DNA from: Volvox africanus
Taxonomy: Eukaryota > Chlorophyta > Chlorophyceae > Chlamydomonadales > Volvocaceae
Reading direction: 5' to 3'
Assembly: GCA_030268105.1 (NCBI GenBank)
Contig: BSDZ01000112.1
Location: 1,135,501 to 1,199,500 of the forward strand
DNA: 64,000 nucleotides
Shown: positions 10,542 to 21,610 of the stretch, one piece after another
How positions within the stretch are numbered: position 1 is the stretch's first letter
How the letters are laid out: every line of letters starts with the position of its first letter
The notes under the pieces: generated by a model
What the model was told of the DNA's origin: nothing
Databases searched by the model: none
The model's input: the letters and a program-made list of their open reading frames with translations, nothing else
Program-made: the position numbers and the translations under genes

Positions 10542-12188
10542 AATGATCTGAAAATTTTGTTACAATATGGTGTCTAGATGCTTGCTTCTCTAAATTTTCG
10601 TAAAATGTACATCCATGCAACAAATCCCTCGCCCAAAAAGTTGTTTTAGTCCCGTCCAGAATGAAAAATGCACTCCTTAAAAAACATGTTCATGCAATAT
10701 CTCATTTAAACATGAAAAATATAAGTCCGTGGAAACTTTCCCAAGCTCCGCGCCAAAAACATTTCCTCTTAAACTTAGTCTCCCGTACATGCAGCTTGTG
10801 ATTAAATAGCAATGGTTTCTGTTGAAGTTCGACAGAACGACTGCCTATACCGGACTTAAGGACAATCAAAAGCTTCCGAAACAAAAAATCTATCTTTCCA
10901 AGTTCTGATTCCACGGCCTTGGACCACTAAAAGTAAGCTTATTACTTTCTCCCTGATCGAGTTACCACGCTACCGCCCACCACCATCCAAGCGACTAGCG
11001 GATTTACAGTCCCTTGCAGATCAATCCGTCATTGTTTTAATTCGTCGGGCTGCCGAAAACAACTTTACTACACCATCAGTTAACCCATCAACCAGCGGCG
11101 CCACCACCTGGTCCCCACGTAAGTTTTTACCCCGCCTCAGGCTTCAAAGAAGCCTCTTCAGGACAAATCTGTGAACGCTCTTAAAGAGTTTTTTTGTTAT
11201 CAACAAAACTAGTGACGCGTAATGATGTGATATCACCTCCTCCCTATGTGCGATACCGTCCTGACACCGCTGCGCCCCGGCCCAGCTTATTATTGCTCTT
11301 AAGTGCTTAAATTGCGTCATCTGATCAATACAAAAAATCTGCGATCATCGATTTTTAAATGCGTAGGTTTCTCAGGATGAGAAGGCAGTTTCTTGGAAGA
11401 TAGTACGGTAAGCCGTACAGCACCCTGTCTTAACAAGTAAGTTGTCACTCCACAGTAAGTCGCCGTGTTGGGACACATCATGGCATACTGATTACTGTCA
11501 TGCCCAACAAACCCGCCACCCACCCAGTCGCAGAATAATTACACTGGATAACATAAATCCCGACTTACATAGACCTCTTGTTGTATCCCTTTTTGCTGCT
11601 CATGCACTTATCTGCACGTCTAAACGTCAAGTGCTGAATGCCAAATGCTCACAAGACCAAAGCATCCAGACGTGATCTCAGAGGCAGCGGAAAAAAATAG
11701 GAGTGACAAGTAGGGTGTCGGCTTCCTCGAATCCGGAAAAAAGGTCGGGTCCCCCCACAATCCGTACAGGCCAGTTACTTCACAATAAAACGGTTTGAAG
11801 TTTGCAAGGTTGCGATGATGCCGGCGCATGACGTTCAGCAGGCAAACGACTGCAAACGCAAGGGCAGGAACCTCTCATGCCACTGTACACATTTTCATCC
11901 CATCACCACCGACACAAGAACCCGCACACAGATTTCAAGCACTCAAACGGACCTCACATGTAAATCGTGGCGTGTCAATCAATACACACACTGTGAAATC
12001 TGAGCAACCTTACTGGATCTGTGGGGCCACACCGCTGCCCATCTGGTGTGCGTATGGGTCTTGGGTCATATGCCGGGAAGTGGCCAGTGGCAGCGTCGTG
12101 CTGCGTCATTAGCAATTGCATGCATTATTACGCTACATGTCGTCCATGCAGCAGCCGTCCAGCCCCCATACCCGACACGGCCACTCTC
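10542..12188. other. Stretch without recognised gene
   Basis: It lies between copia element B and Ty3 element C. It contains only short ORFs without recognisable domains. A small perfect hairpin AGGCTTC-AAA-GAAGCCT lies near 11138-11155, and CTCTTAAAGAG followed by seven T lies near 11177-11196. It may be host intergenic DNA or an old repeat. Confidence 0.4.
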
Positions 12189-12488
12189 TGTAGGAAACTA
12201 CATTTACCTTAGAGAAATAGGCCCAGATAAAGCGGTAGGCAATCATACAATAAGCATGATGCCTAACCGAAAACTAACTACGAGTAAACTTCGCGATTGG
12301 CAAAGAAGATTGCCGTACATCTTGGCTAGGTGAGCCAATATTAAAGTCACCCAGGTGAAGAGCTAAGGCCTGACATTTTAGTATCACACTACTAATTGTT
12401 GACGCTAACTTACTTGCGAGCTATTTCTAAATCTACAAAAGCTACGCTTCCGCACAAATCTAGTAGTATTCTGAAAAGGACTGCTACA
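12189..12488 (+). repeat. 5' LTR of element C (300 bp)
   Basis: It starts TGTAGGAAACTACA and ends GACTGCTACA. Apart from two insertions in the right copy it differs from the right LTR at about three positions in 300. The primer-binding site TGGTAGCGAGGGTCTGAG follows at 12491. Confidence 0.9.
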
Positions 12489-12535
12489 ATTGGTAGCGAG
12501 GGTCTGAGCAACGATCCTCCTCAGGTGAGATAAAC

Positions 12536-14134
12536 TTGCGCAATGCCACGCGACACTCCCACCACAACCACAAATCCTCCGCAGCAAAAGCGCGGAAGGA
12601 ACTCTTACGTTTTAAACGTAAAAATCTCAATAAAATTTTGGTACTAGAGCGTTTAGCCGCCATAGCCGCCAATCGACGACCACATCGGATAAACATTGAA
12701 CCTACGGAAACGGTGCCTTCGGCTCCAGTAATTCCCACCAATAATTTTAATAATAATATTCCTATTATCCGCGGGTCCCAAGAACCAATGCCGGATGAAG
12801 GAGATGTCGCGTTACCTCCCGATGGCCTTCCGCAGCGCACACCAGAACAAACGCGCGCGGCCCAACACGTCGCAGAAACAATGCGCAACGCAACACATAA
12901 TCGTGTTGTTGCATTAGAAAGCGAAATCACGCACCTTAAGGAGTCCTTCGAAAATCAGATGGGTGCCCTCCGCGCGGATACGGACCGCACGCGAGCCCTA
13001 TTAGAACAGATTTTCGAACGCCTTTCGGAGCGTTCACAATCATCTGAAGCGGCCGACTCACGCAAAAAAGCGATCCTAGGTATTATTTCCACAATCGCTG
13101 GGTCGAGCATCGCAACCCTTTTGCCTAAGGATGCCCTCCAGCAAACAACGCTGCAAGCCATCCTAGAGAAACACCTAGTTCCGGTGCCAACACTCGAGGA
13201 GGTTCAGTCCCTCTGGGTGGAGGCAACCGCACACCTAGCTGGGGGTAGCGATTCTCAGACAACCGCCCCAAAATCCAGCCGGCCAAGTGAGGTAAGCCCT
13301 AATAGACGGGTTCCGCATCCCCCCAAATTTTCTGGGAAGAAGGATAGCACCATCACTTGCACCCGGTCCTGGTTCAATGTACTCATGCAATATTTCGACC
13401 TGATGAACATGGACCCATTTGAGCACATAGTGTACTTCTTAACGGGCAAAGCACAGGTCTGGGCAGCAGATGTCCTAGAGATGCACAAGTCGGGCAAGAA
13501 ACCCCTCACACGCGAAACCTTAAGGGCGGCATTTCTCCCGCAATATGGGGACACGCAACGCAACACTGCCATGGCAGCAAGGGATCGCTTGCACTCTCAC
13601 GAATACGACATGAAAACTGCTGAAACCGTTGCTGAGTACACACAGTGCTTCCATGATGTCCTACGCGAAGCTAAGGACATGGATAAAGCCGACCAGATTA
13701 GCTGGTACATCAAAGGCTTAGTTCCAACACTTCAGGGTCGGTGTGCAACCGACGATGAGGGCAAGGACTGGCAGGATTTAGATAAATGCATCCTATATGC
13801 AGTCGGCCAAGAGGTCCGGTGGAAGGCAGGGAAAGATAAGACTGCCACCGTTGAGCTGAAAGCGGCTACGGTAACCACCCCTAAATCCAGACATCCCTAC
13901 CAAAAACGCCCTATTTCCTGATTTCAACAGGGCTGGCAGTCCGTGAGCAAGAAGCCCCGGACCGACCACACTTCTGACAAGCCTCCTAGTACCTGGTGCC
14001 GCTATTGCCATGGCTTTAAGAAGCCAGGCCAGTCTTGGCCGGACCACGTAGTGGACTGTTCCAAGGCGATCAAGGCTGAGGCGGAAAAGAAGTTGGCGCT
14101 TGCTGCCCGGCTCGAATCTAAAATGCACGAATAG
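12536..14134 (+). CDS. Element C Gag (461 aa to an in-frame TGA, zinc region continues to TAG)
   Basis: The open frame starts at ATG 12543 or just upstream at 12536. Residues about 115-160 form a likely coiled coil (ALESEITHLKESFENQMGAL). The Gag/capsid region follows at about 255-450 (PPKFSGKKDS, MQYFDLMNMD, YFLTGKAQVWA, WYIKGLVPTLQGRCA). The frame meets TGA at 13919-13921, but the same frame continues for 70 codons with a cysteine-histidine motif, CRYCHGFKKPGQSWPDHVVDC shortened here to its key residues C-x2-C...H-x3-C. It then reaches TAG at 14132-14134, after which the pol precursor continues without a shift. The TGA may be a mutation. The TAG corresponds in position to the gag-pol stops of D and G. 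Confidence 0.8.
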
Positions 14135-14445
14135 GACCCTGGCAAGCGTGTGGAGGAATGTGAACCAGTTAAACTGGTTGCACCAGATGGAGAGTTTGTG
14201 TTGCCCATGACCGACAGCCCTCAGACTGATCGGATGTTCCGGCCTGATGAATTCCGTCAGGTTGAGACCCAACTCGGCCGTCAATTTACCTTTCACGCCA
14301 CATGTAACGATTCGGGCAATAATAGTCTCTGTCCACGTTTTGCCTCTCCATCAAACCCATTTGCGACCCATAATCTTGCGGGTGAGTTTGCTTGGATTAA
14401 TCCTCCTTACAATCACATTGCTCAATGGCAAAAACACTATATCTC
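14135..14445 (+). CDS. Element C: methyltransferase-like segment between Gag and protease, first part (split by G)
   Basis: It continues in the Gag frame after the TAG at 14132. It contains FTFHATCNDSG and AWINPPYNHIAQW; NPPY is the catalytic-type motif of N6-adenine and related amino-methyltransferases. Element G is inserted at 14445 and duplicates ATCTC. The frame resumes at 21616 with TSAVFVVPKW and further residues before the protease. In D and G the same place holds a clearly homologous segment in which the NPPY motif is replaced (for example LFTPSS and LFIPSS). The enzymatic assignment is inference from the motif and fold-like pattern; an inactive nucleic-acid-binding role is equally possible. 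Confidence 0.55.
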
Positions 14446-14868
14446 TGTTGTATATCGTACCCACGAAGGGTGGTATCAAAAGATACCGGTTGTTGTGCCA
14501 GAGCCCGATTAAGTAGAGCCGCCGACTAGGTCGTACTTGAGAGACCATAAGGCCTCGAACCGGGCGTGACCTACAGAAGTCACCACTACAACCGGAGATT
14601 CAGTGAACCAGGAACCAGATGTTCCACCATTTACCATTCAGGCGGTAAATGGCCCATTCCATACAGGTTATGGAGTAACCGACAGGTTCGGATGTTTCAG
14701 GAAGTCGGTTAGTATTGGTCGTCGACAGCCGAGACCAAATCCACAAATCGAATGCCAGATGGAAACATGAAACAGTTAATATGATAATTAAATATATTAT
14801 ATTATAAAATAATAAACAGATAATTATTATATCTTAATGAATTACCGAAATGCATTAAGGATACAACA
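14446..14868 (-). repeat. 3' LTR of element G (423 bp)
   Basis: On the plus strand it runs from TGTTGTAT to ATACAACA. It matches 21188-21610 and the solo LTR at 24484-24906. A minus-strand polypurine tract (AGAGGGGGAACAAT) adjoins it at 14869. Confidence 0.93.
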
Positions 14869-14937
14869 ATTGTTCCCCCTCTAGATGCAGCGTCCCGATG
14901 CATAAGAAGAGAGCAGACAGGTTGAAGTAGGACAGCG

Positions 14938-17900
14938 TCAGAGAGGTCCGTCCTTAGACTGTGCCCGCAGCCTAGCTTCATCAAGCAGGGGTTTCATGTC
15001 AGGGGTGAAGTTACGTGCCGGTTCCCAGCTATTGTGCTCAGATGAATACCCAGACCATTTAACCAGGTACTCATGCACATTGCGCTTACGCCTGCCCTTG
15101 CCAACACGTCGTGCACGATAATCTAGGATACGTTCGACAGCATACAGGGTCTGCTTACCCGATAACCAGGTAGAGGGATTAGCTTCCGTAACAGGAGGGA
15201 TGCTATCGTTAGCCTCAGGCAGAGTACCCCGATATGGACGTACGAGAGATACATGAAATGTGGGATGAATGCGTAGGTCAGATGGGAGTTGTAACTCTAC
15301 AGCCACCGACCCTACCATGCGTACGACAGGATAAGGCCCCACAAAGCGCGGTAATAACTTGCGAGACCCATCAGCCAGGGAACGAAGGTTCTTCGTGCTC
15401 AACATAACCAGCTGGCCCTTGGTGAACGTGACGTCCTTTTTGGACTTGTTATAATAGTCCATAGCCCGTTGCTGTGCAGCTTCCAGGCAAGCTTTAGCAT
15501 CAGTTAGTCGGGACACGAAAGACTTAGCAAACGTTTTTGCAGCTGGAACATTTACGTCCAACTCCCGCCAAACAGGCAAAGCAGGGTTAAAACCGTAATT
15601 CAGGAAAAATGGACTATTACCAACGGACCGGTTAGTAGCATTATTAATGGCAAACTCAGCAGCGGCTAGGTAGGTATCCCATGCAGTAGGGGTGCGTCCT
15701 GCAAAGTTACGGAGCATATCACCCAGGACACGGTTAACACGCTCTGTTTGCCCATCAGATTGGGGGTGGTAGGCGGTGGACAGGTTCACCCGCATTCCTA
15801 CCAGAGTCCCCAGGGCGCCCCAAAACTTACTTGCAAATTGAGTGCCGCGGTCAGATACCACGGACTTGGGGACCCCATGCAAACGTACCACATTGTCGAA
15901 AAATAGACGGGCCGTTTGCTCAGCTGTGCAGGATGATGTCGTGGGGGCCAGGTGGACCATCTTGGTGAAACGGTCGACCAGGACCAGCACGGCATCGTAT
16001 CCTCCCTCAGTTTTGGGCAGCGCAACAATAAAGTCCATAGAGACACTTTCCCACGGAGCGTCAGGAATAGGAAGAGGTTGGAGATGCCCATGTGCTTTAC
16101 CAGACTGGGCCTTATTGCGCTGGCACAGGTCGCAACAGAGGACATAATTTTCGGTGTCCTTAGCCATGCGGGGCCACCAGAATTGACGCCGCAAAAGCTC
16201 TAGTAACCGCGTGCAGCCAGGATGCCCAGCAAGAGGGCCGTCATGCAAACGTGAGAGAAGTTCACGACGTAATGAATCGTCGTTAGGTACGACAATCTGA
16301 CGGTGGGATCCTTCCGATCGGATCCATAAGCCATGCTCCTGTACCAAGTGCCCCGTGTTGTTGTGAATTGTGAACCACGGGTCGGCTGCATAAGCCTGTT
16401 TCAAGCGCTTGGTAAAATCGGAGGGCACGAAGTTAGGTTTTGCCTGAGACCTACTCCGTGTGCTTACCGCCAGAATGGCTGCATGCAGTGAGGGGTGCCT
16501 ACTGAGAGCATCAGCTATGTTAAGTGAGCCGCTCAGGTACTCCCAATCAAAGTTAAACCGTGCCAGGTATTCCATCCAGCGGGCCTGGCGTCGGTTAAGG
16601 GAGGGCACACCTTGCAGAAACGTAAGGGGTTTGTGATCAGTCTTGAGGGCAAAAGGCCGGCCCTCAAGGTAACATCGCCATTCCTTCAAGGCATGTAGGA
16701 CCGCCAGAAATTCCTGTTCCCCAGTGGTATAACGGGTTTCAGCCCCCGAAAACTTCTTACTCGTGTATGCAATGGGGCGTCCCTGCTGCAACAGAACTGC
16801 CCCCGTCCCATGTATAGATGCATCAGTTATGACCTCTACACGGAACGGCAATGAGTAGTCAGGGAAGTGCAGGATAATATCATCAGAGATAGCACGCTTC
16901 AAAGCATCAAAAGCTTCTTGGCATGCGGGGGTCCAGGCCTCAGGTGAAGAGAAGGCTCCCTTACGTGTGAGGTTTGTTAGCGGTGCAGCAATGACTGAGT
17001 AGCGCTCTATGAACTTACGAAAGTAGTTGGTCAGGCCCAAAAACTTACGCAGTTCCTGAAGGTTGGAGGGCACTGGCCAATCCCGAACAACAGCAGTTTT
17101 CCGGGGGTCCATCTGTATGCCACCCTGAGACACTATATGCCCCAGATACTCCACCTGTGGTTGTGCCCAGTGGCACTTAGAACGCTTAGCATACAGCTGC
17201 TCACGCCGCAGAACCTCAAAGACCAGGCGGAGGTGTTGTATGTGCTCCTCACGGGTCTTTGAAAACACCAGGATATCGTCCAGATAACAGATGACGAATT
17301 TGTCGATGTATGGCCTGAAGATGCGGTCCATGACGGCTTGGAACGTTGCAGGGGCGTTCGTCAGTCCGAAACTAAGGACGGTATATTCAAAATGGCCAAA
17401 CGGCGTACGGAAAGCCGTTTTAGGGATGTCAGATTCTGCTATACGAATCTGATTATACCCCTGCTGGAGGTCAATAGAGCTAAAGAATGCAGAATCTTTT
17501 AGCTTATCCAGCAGATCATCGACACGTGGGAGGGGGTAACGGTTCTTAACTGTTGCGGCATTTAACCCCCTATAGTCAATGCACATTCTCAGAGTCCCAT
17601 CCTTCTTTCCCACAAACAGAATAGGGGCGGAGTATGGGGATGTGCTTGGCCGTATCATACCTTTTTTCAGCAGCTCAGTAACCTGTCGTTTGACCTCGTC
17701 CAGCTCCAAGGGGCTTAGCCGATACATGGGGCGGGAAACGGGTACTGCACCAGGCACCAAAGGTATGGTGTGATCCACAGGCCGCATTGGAGGCTTACCA
17801 GGGACCTCCTGGAATATATCTGCATATTCCTGTAACAGGGCCTCAAGCTCAGGGTCAGTGGCATCAGCTGGGATAGAAGTTGCATTCAGGTGCAACTTGG

Positions 17901-19008
17901 GCCGTACTAGTAAAGCATGGGCCCCCTTGCGAATCATGCGAACTGCTGCTTTTCTGCCAACAACTTCAGGTTCAGTATGCTGACAGATAGCAGTGGTTGC
18001 ATAATTAAAGCAAGGCGCAGGTGTCATCTGATCTGGTGGCTGTCCGGCAGTAGTTAAGGGTACCTTGCAGACTAGATTCCCCTTGCGCAGGCGCAAAGAT
18101 TTAGCCTCATAGTCAAGGACAGCCCCATACTGTGCTAGCGTGGAAGAACCCAAGATATACGTGGCAGCGTCAGTTAGCTCAGGCAACACGTATGGGCGGA
18201 CATTTAACCTTAAAGGACCTGCAGATAGACGAAGATTAACCTGCCCCAAGATAGCCTGCTTACCCCCATCAGCAAGGGTAACTTCTGACCAGGAGCATGG
18301 GCTAGGTTTCAGGCCAAGCTGCGTAACCACTGAAGCCGAAATGAAATCATCACTGGCTCCAGAGTCGGCTAGGGCGGTGAACGTACGACCTGCCGTACTT
18401 ACGGTGATCAGAGGTACGCCAGCACCTATCAGGGCAGCAGCTTTAGGCAAGCAGAGAACTGAAATACAGGGTTCAGTCTCAGGCAAGCCCTCCTGAACCG
18501 ATTTAGGAGCAGCAAACCAGACGTCAACAGAGTATGGGCTTCCAGGGAGTTGAACAACCTCACCTGCCATATCAAGGCTATGGAAAAGAGCCGTCCCTGG
18601 ATTAAACCTTAAGACCCGTTGCATTCCCGACAGAAAAGAAGGGTTGCGTCGGGACACATACTCAGGCAGCAAGATGCATGCTGAGGTATCAGGGTGTTGA
18701 CGTTTGCATGCCCTAAAGAGAGCTAATTGCTTCTGTAGCTCGCAGAGTGAAGAGGGAGTGAACAAGATAGTATGCCCACCCAAGTTAGCGGAGGATAGGG
18801 GGCGACCTTGAGGCTCAAACAGATTACAAAAGCCATCAAAGCCGGCACGGACAGTTCGTGCATCAAAAGAAAAACGTCTCCCTATCACCTGCTCCACTTG
18901 GTTTAAAACAGAGGGCAAAAGAGCCCGTACTGCACGGCACTTTGCTACCATCTGGCCCACAGCAAAGACCCCAGGTGGTGATCCCTCTATACCAACCTGG
19001 GCAAGTTC
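14938..19008 (-). CDS. Element G Pol polyprotein (open frame after UAG; methyltransferase-like, PR, RT, RNase H, INT, chromodomain)
   Basis: The frame is open for 1357 codons after the TAG at 19009-19011; the first Met is at 18960. Domains in order are a methyltransferase-like segment (FSFDARTVRAGF, GGHTILFTPSS, SACILLPEY), aspartic protease ([13 protein letters not shown]), RT ([22 protein letters not shown]), RNase H (ITDASIHGTGAVL, FALKTDHKPLTF), and the integrase zinc region (GHPGCTRLLELLRR, CDLCQRNKA). The integrase core (MDFIVALPKT, VVSDRGTQFASK, HPQSDGQTERVN) follows, then a chromodomain near the C-terminus (EYLVKWSGYSSEHNSWEP). The frame is shared with Gag, so Pol would be made by reading through UAG. 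A chromodomain suggests targeting to modified histones, as in chromoviruses. Confidence 0.93.
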   Translation of the reverse strand, partial: ELAQVGIEGSPPGVFAVGQMVAKCRAVRALLPSVLNQVEQVIGRRFSFDARTVRAGFDGFCNLFEPQGRPLSSANLGGHTILFTPSSLCELQKQLALFRACKRQHPDTSACILLPEYVSRRNPSFLSGMQRVLRFNPGTALFHSLDMAGEVVQLPGSPYSVDVWFAAPKSVQEGLPETEPCISVLCLPKAAALIGAGVPLITVSTAGRTFTALADSGASDDFISASVVTQLGLKPSPCSWSEVTLADGGKQAILGQVNLRLSAGPLRLNVRPYVLPELTDAATYILGSSTLAQYGAVLDYEAKSLRLRKGNLVCKVPLTTAGQPPDQMTPAPCFNYATTAICQHTEPEVVGRKAAVRMIRKGAHALLVRPKLHLNATSIPADATDPELEALLQEYADIFQEVPGKPPMRPVDHTIPLVPGAVPVSRPMYRLSPLELDEVKRQVTELLKKGMIRPSTSPYSAPILFVGKKDGTLRMCIDYRGLNAATVKNRYPLPRVDDLLDKLKDSAFFSSIDLQQGYNQIRIAESDIPKTAFRTPFGHFEYTVLSFGLTNAPATFQAVMDRIFRPYIDKFVICYLDDILVFSKTREEHIQHLRLVFEVLRREQLYAKRSKCHWAQPQVEYLGHIVSQGGIQMDPRKTAVVRDWPVPSNLQELRKFLGLTNYFRKFIERYSVIAAPLTNLTRKGAFSSPEAWTPACQEAFDALKRAISDDIILHFPDYSLPFRVEVITDASIHGTGAVLLQQGRPIAYTSKKFSGAETRYTTGEQEFLAVLHALKEWRCYLEGRPFALKTDHKPLTFLQGVPSLNRRQARWMEYLARFNFDWEYLSGSLNIADALSRHPSLHAAILAVSTRSRSQAKPNFVPSDFTKRLKQAYAADPWFTIHNNTGHLVQEHGLWIRSEGSHRQIVVPNDDSLRRELLSRLHDGPLAGHPGCTRLLELLRRQFWWPRMAKDTENYVLCCDLCQRNKAQSGKAHGHLQPLPIPDAPWESVSMDFIVALPKTEGGYDAVLVLVDRFTKMVHLAPTTSSCTAEQTARLFFDNVVRLHGVPKSVVSDRGTQFASKFWGALGTLVGMRVNLSTAYHPQSDGQTERVNRVLGDMLRNFAGRTPTAWDTYLAAAEFAINNATNRSVGNSPFFLNYGFNPALPVWRELDVNVPAAKTFAKSFVSRLTDAKACLEAAQQRAMDYYNKSKKDVTFTKGQLVMLSTKNLRSLADGSRKLLPRFVGPYPVVRMVGSVAVELQLPSDLRIHPTFHVSLVRPYRGTLPEANDSIPPVTEANPSTWLSGKQTLYAVERILDYRARRVGKGRRKRNVHEYLVKWSGYSSEHNSWEPARNFTPDMKPLLDEARLRAQSKDGPL

Positions 19009-20382
19009 CTAGTGGTCCTTACCCTTATTTTTCTCCGCCCCCAGCATTGGGCAGGAGTCAACCCTATGTTGGTCGGAACCGCAACGGAGGCACATCCCAT
19101 GTTGTTTACGGAAATGGAACTCCCGTCATTTGAATGTGGTTAAATATTCCGCTAGGTTCTGCTTGGGCCCCTTCTTCTGCACGTGGCCCCCTTTTGGGGC
19201 CAAGTGCCTCCCCTGCTGTCCGCCGCCCCTCTTAGACTTACCGGCGCCCTTAACCTGCCGCGGCTGATCCTCGTGCCCGGTGATGCCTGGACGAACGGAT
19301 GCAGCCCGCGGTTTTTTGGTCGGGGGCGCCGGGGTCTCCTCGTCAGGGTCGTCGCAGGCCATGTCCTGTACCGACAGCATGTTCATTTTGGGACGGGCCA
19401 GTTTGTCAGATTCCCGTCGGGCCAGTAACCTAAGTTCAGCTCCCAGGGAGAACTGAACCAAGTCTGTATATGACTTAAAGGTTTTACCCGACAGGTCAGT
19501 TGCACAGTCCCCACTAAGGTCGGATGAGAGGCCCCGCTGAAACCAAAACACACGCTCACTATCAGACAGGTCCGCAATGGGCGTGACAAGAGCCTCAAAG
19601 CGGCTCTGATAGGCAGAGACAGTTTCTCCAGGGCGCATGCGATATTTGCCAGCATTTAATTTCAGGCGTGCCTCAGTGTCACGTGACTGGACCTGGGGTG
19701 CAAAACGGACAAGCAGTGCTTCTAGCAGTTCCTCAGATGTATAAGAATCCCTTGCGTTAGTCCATTGATCGTGCCATAATCTTGCCGCGCCTTCAAAGGC
19801 AGTGGCCAAGAAAAGACGGCGCGTAGAGTCCTGTTGACCCCCACGGGCTGTGGCAAAGTAGTTCCTAACATTACGGACAAAGGCCCGTGTTAGAGGCGCA
19901 GCAACTCGTCCTAAATCAGAAAGCTTAACATCCATAGGGATATTCAGCTTAGGCACTGCGATCGCTATTTTTATCACCTCGTCCTCATGTCCAGTATGAG
20001 GAGGCCCAGGTGGCCTGGAAGAGGTGCCCGCAACAGCAGCACAAGTTGTTGCGGCAGCAGCGGGAGCCATCCCAGGAATATCCACGGCACCAGGTGTCAA
20101 ATGGTTTGACACTACAGCAGGGCCATGAACATAAAAAGGGGATGGGGCATAAATAGGTGATGTAGGTGCCTCAGGGGATGCTGTGCCGCCTTGCCTGGGA
20201 ATAGGTGAAGGCTGGTTCGGAAGGTCGATACCGCCTGCCACAGCAGCATTTGGTGGCTGTGTCAACCTAGAGAGCCATTCCCACCTATTCGCTTGGCTAG
20301 CATTAGCAGCAATCCGGCCAACAAACTGAAAGGTGTTGGCAGCAAGAGCCGAGACAGCATTCGCTAAGTTCGAGGCTTGCAT
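19009..20382 (-). CDS. Element G Gag, with in-frame TGA before the zinc knuckle
   Basis: The frame starts at ATG 20382 and gives 418 residues to a TGA at 19126-19128. The same frame goes on for 38 codons with a zinc knuckle, CLRCGSDQHRVDSC, to the TAG at 19009-19011. The Gag/capsid region is at about residues 135-330 (FATARGGQQDSTRRLFL, YQSRFEALVTPIADL, FWFQRGLSSDLSG). The C-terminal part is basic and rich in proline, glycine and lysine. Because the zinc knuckle is needed for RNA packaging, the TGA is either a recent inactivating mutation or is read through. Element C also has a TGA shortly before its zinc motif. Confidence 0.85.
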
Positions 20383-21170
20383 ATTGTATGCCTGAAAGCC
20401 TAACAGATCGAACTGCGAGTGACTGTTCTGGCGAAAGGCAAAGCAAAGGCAAGGACCAGGGCCTACCCAACGCTTGGATGCCTTCGATGAACTTCAAAAA
20501 TTTTGAAGTCCGCGCGTGAAGTTGATTTGCGATGGATCGGAGTGACTGGGCAGAAGTGCCGCTCCGAAGGGTCTGAGGTGTTGACACTGCAGAAGCACTC
20601 ACGGCGGTTGGAACAAACACAATACCTTTCAAGTAATAGAGATATATATGTATTAGTGAAAGCCGAAATGAATTCACGAAGTCGACTCCTCGTTGGATTC
20701 GATGCGAAGGTACTATCGAACCCGCAACTACAGGGATTCCTCAGCAAAACTGCAATACAAGTTCTAGATAGAAAGCAGTGTTGCAGGAAGATATTACCTA
20801 ACAGAGAAGGCAGAATTGTCTAGGTCGCGAGCCACGTTGACCGCGACTAACTTAGAGATTGACTTTAACAGAAAGCACAGCCAAACTCACAGAGAGCAGG
20901 TTCTAAGTGTCACTAGACTAATTTCGTGAATATTACAGACCGGTGGTAGCCGCAGCGAAAATGGCGGCGCTCAGCTCCTCAGGCAATGTCTCCATGTCCA
21001 GAGGGATGTCGGCAGGAGGAAGATCGTGGTCGATGTCCATTTATAAAAGGGCAGCTTGAGTGGCTTGAGCGCGTTGCGCGGTTAGAGTGGCTTGAGCAGT
21101 TACCACAGAAAGACTTGAGAAGGCTTGAACGATTTCAGCGGAAGACTTGACGAGACGTCCCAGGGAGGAA

Positions 21171-21184
21171 CGGTCTCGATACCA
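21171..21184 (-). promoter_or_regulatory. Primer-binding site of element G
   Basis: The minus strand reads TGGTATCGAGACCG three bases inside the 5' LTR edge at 21188. The first twelve bases are identical to the sites of D and F. Confidence 0.75.
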
Positions 21185-21187
21185 GCT

Positions 21188-21610
21188 TGTTGTATATGGT
21201 ACCCACGAAGGGTGGTATCAAAAGATACCGGTTGTTGTGCCAGAGCCCGATTAAGTAGAGCCGCCGACTAGGTCGTACTTGAGAGACCATAAGGCCTCGA
21301 ACCGGGCGTGACCTACAGAAGTCACCACTACAACCGGAGATTCAGTGAACCAGGAACCAGATGTTCCACCATTTACCATTCAGGCGGTAAATGGCCCATT
21401 CCATACAGGTTATGGAGTAACCGACAGGTTCGGATGTTTCAGGAAGTCGGTTAGTATTGGTCGTCGACAGCCGAGACCAAATCCACAAATCGAATGCCAG
21501 ATGGAAACATGAAACAGTTAATATGATAATTAAATATATTATATTATAAAATAATAAACAGATAATTATTATATCTTAATGAATTACCGAAATGCATTAA
21601 GGATACAACA
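21188..21610 (-). repeat. 5' LTR of element G (423 bp)
   Basis: It is the partner of 14446-14868 and starts TGTTGTATATGG in the plus strand (ATCG in the other copy, the one difference seen). It is followed by the target duplication ATCTC. Confidence 0.93.

Noticed and set aside
11177..11196. Bacterial-type terminator (CTCTTAAAGAG then T run)
   Set aside because: The stem is short, there is no bacterial gene beside it, and such patterns are common in AT-rich DNA.
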